A stretch of 64,000 bases of DNA from contig OENT01000075.1 in NCBI GenBank assembly GCA_900239685.1, positions 177,948 to 241,947 on the forward strand. Direction: 5' to 3'. The position numbers were made by a program, and so were the translations under genes. Source of the stretch: Rotaria macrura (taxonomy: Eukaryota; Rotifera; Eurotatoria; Philodinida; Philodinidae). The notes beneath the pieces were generated by a model. The model worked only from the letters and a program-made list of their open reading frames with translations, was not told the DNA's origin and ran no database searches. Positions 63,291 to 64,000 of this stretch are shown one piece after another. Each line of letters opens with the position of its first letter. Position 1 is the first letter of the stretch.

Positions 63291-64000
63291 CTGAATTCGA
63301 TAGGAAAGTAGAATAAAACCAATGGCAATAAAACAATATTAATACCATATCGATAACATCGTCTATCAATAAAGGCAGATATCAAAGATTCGCTCTTATT
63401 GATGTTAATTCATCAATAGAAGTACATCGGTTAAAGACCAGTGGTGCGTATTAATCGATAAGAACGGATTTGACTAATTAGCTAAAGTATGAAAAGTCAA
63501 TCTTTATGACTAGACAATCCAATAAACGAAGAATTACTAAAATCGGATTTTAATAAAAACTAATCAATTTTATTCCCGGTTCTTGCAAATTTCATCGTTT
63601 CCAATGCCAAAGATGATAATAAGTCCGACAAATTATAAAAAGATCCTCTAAGTCACTGAAAAAATCAATAGCAACACAGAAAAAAAGAAACTGCACAACC
63701 GATACTCTTCTTACTAAAACATTCTAGCAAGAAAACTTAAATTTGAAGTATATGGGCACCAGAAAAATGAAAAACATTCCATACGAACTTGAATGCGAAC
63801 GAAAATGTCTCACACATTCCTTGGAGAATGGAAAAAAATCACATGGCGTCGCTATAGGTAAATGATCATGTTCAGAGAAACAGAAATCTTCAACAACCGA
63901 AAAGAATCATGCTATCACTTAAGATAAATGTGGATATTCACGATCAAATCTTCACTAAAACCAAAATGAAGCAAACTAATTTTAATCTGAACGGAAGCTA
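63291..64000. other. Sequence at the right edge, nothing recognised
   Basis: AT-rich sequence upstream of the FMO gene and its MITE. No exon, RNA gene or repeat with clear ends was seen. Confidence 0.45.

Noticed and set aside
1..64000. tRNA, rRNA or CRISPR array
   Set aside because: I looked for T-loop GTTCRA signatures with flanking stems and for regularly spaced direct repeats; none held up. A covariance-model search would settle the tRNA question.

Overview
The window is AT-rich eukaryotic DNA with spliced genes (GT/AG introns from about 45 bp to over 3 kb), wide intergenic gaps and many short non-autonomous DNA transposons. The gene mix suggests a bdelloid rotifer, perhaps a Rotaria-like species with a loose genome rather than a compact Adineta-like one: an arginine-type ADP-ribosyltransferase, an NHL-repeat protein, an FMRFamide-receptor-like GPCR and a single-exon flavin monooxygenase lie beside conserved animal genes. 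The taxon is inference from these families; no rRNA or mitochondrial marker is present.

Layout. 1-553: 3' end of an unrecognised gene (+). 3798-7338: four-exon zinc-finger gene (+) that I identify as a short PRDM3/PRDM16 (EVI1, Drosophila hamlet) homologue. 12848-14578: two-exon class A GPCR (-). 14579-22076: gene-free, with a composite inverted-repeat transposon holding a nested hAT-like element. 22077-29146: seven-exon PDE1-type cyclic nucleotide phosphodiesterase (-). 35488-48014: sixteen-exon srGAP (+; F-BAR, RhoGAP, SH3), with a mariner-like element that itself carries a MITE in its last intron. 49804-50656: hAT-like element. 52135-52756: doubtful two-membrane-segment gene, possibly frameshifted. 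53781-54647: ADP-ribosyltransferase (+). 56902-58401: 1.5-kb TA-flanked inverted-repeat element. 59151-60149: six-unit NHL propeller (+). 61355-62986: flavin-containing monooxygenase (-), with a MITE starting 29 bp upstream of its start codon.

The genes are not an operon or pathway; each has its own strand and spacing. Several are signalling genes (GPCR, PDE1, srGAP, PRDM3/16). I reconstructed exons by eye from GT/AG sites with reading-phase agreement at every junction; the srGAP (1094 aa), PDE1 (519 aa) and FMO (543 aa) models come out at the usual family lengths. I found no convincing new multi-gene system. The most notable items are the short PRDM3/16 gene lacking a visible PR domain, the MITE-in-transposon nesting with a built-in empty-site control, the almost loop-free 300-bp palindrome in a PDE1 intron, and the MITE that extends the FMO reading frame.
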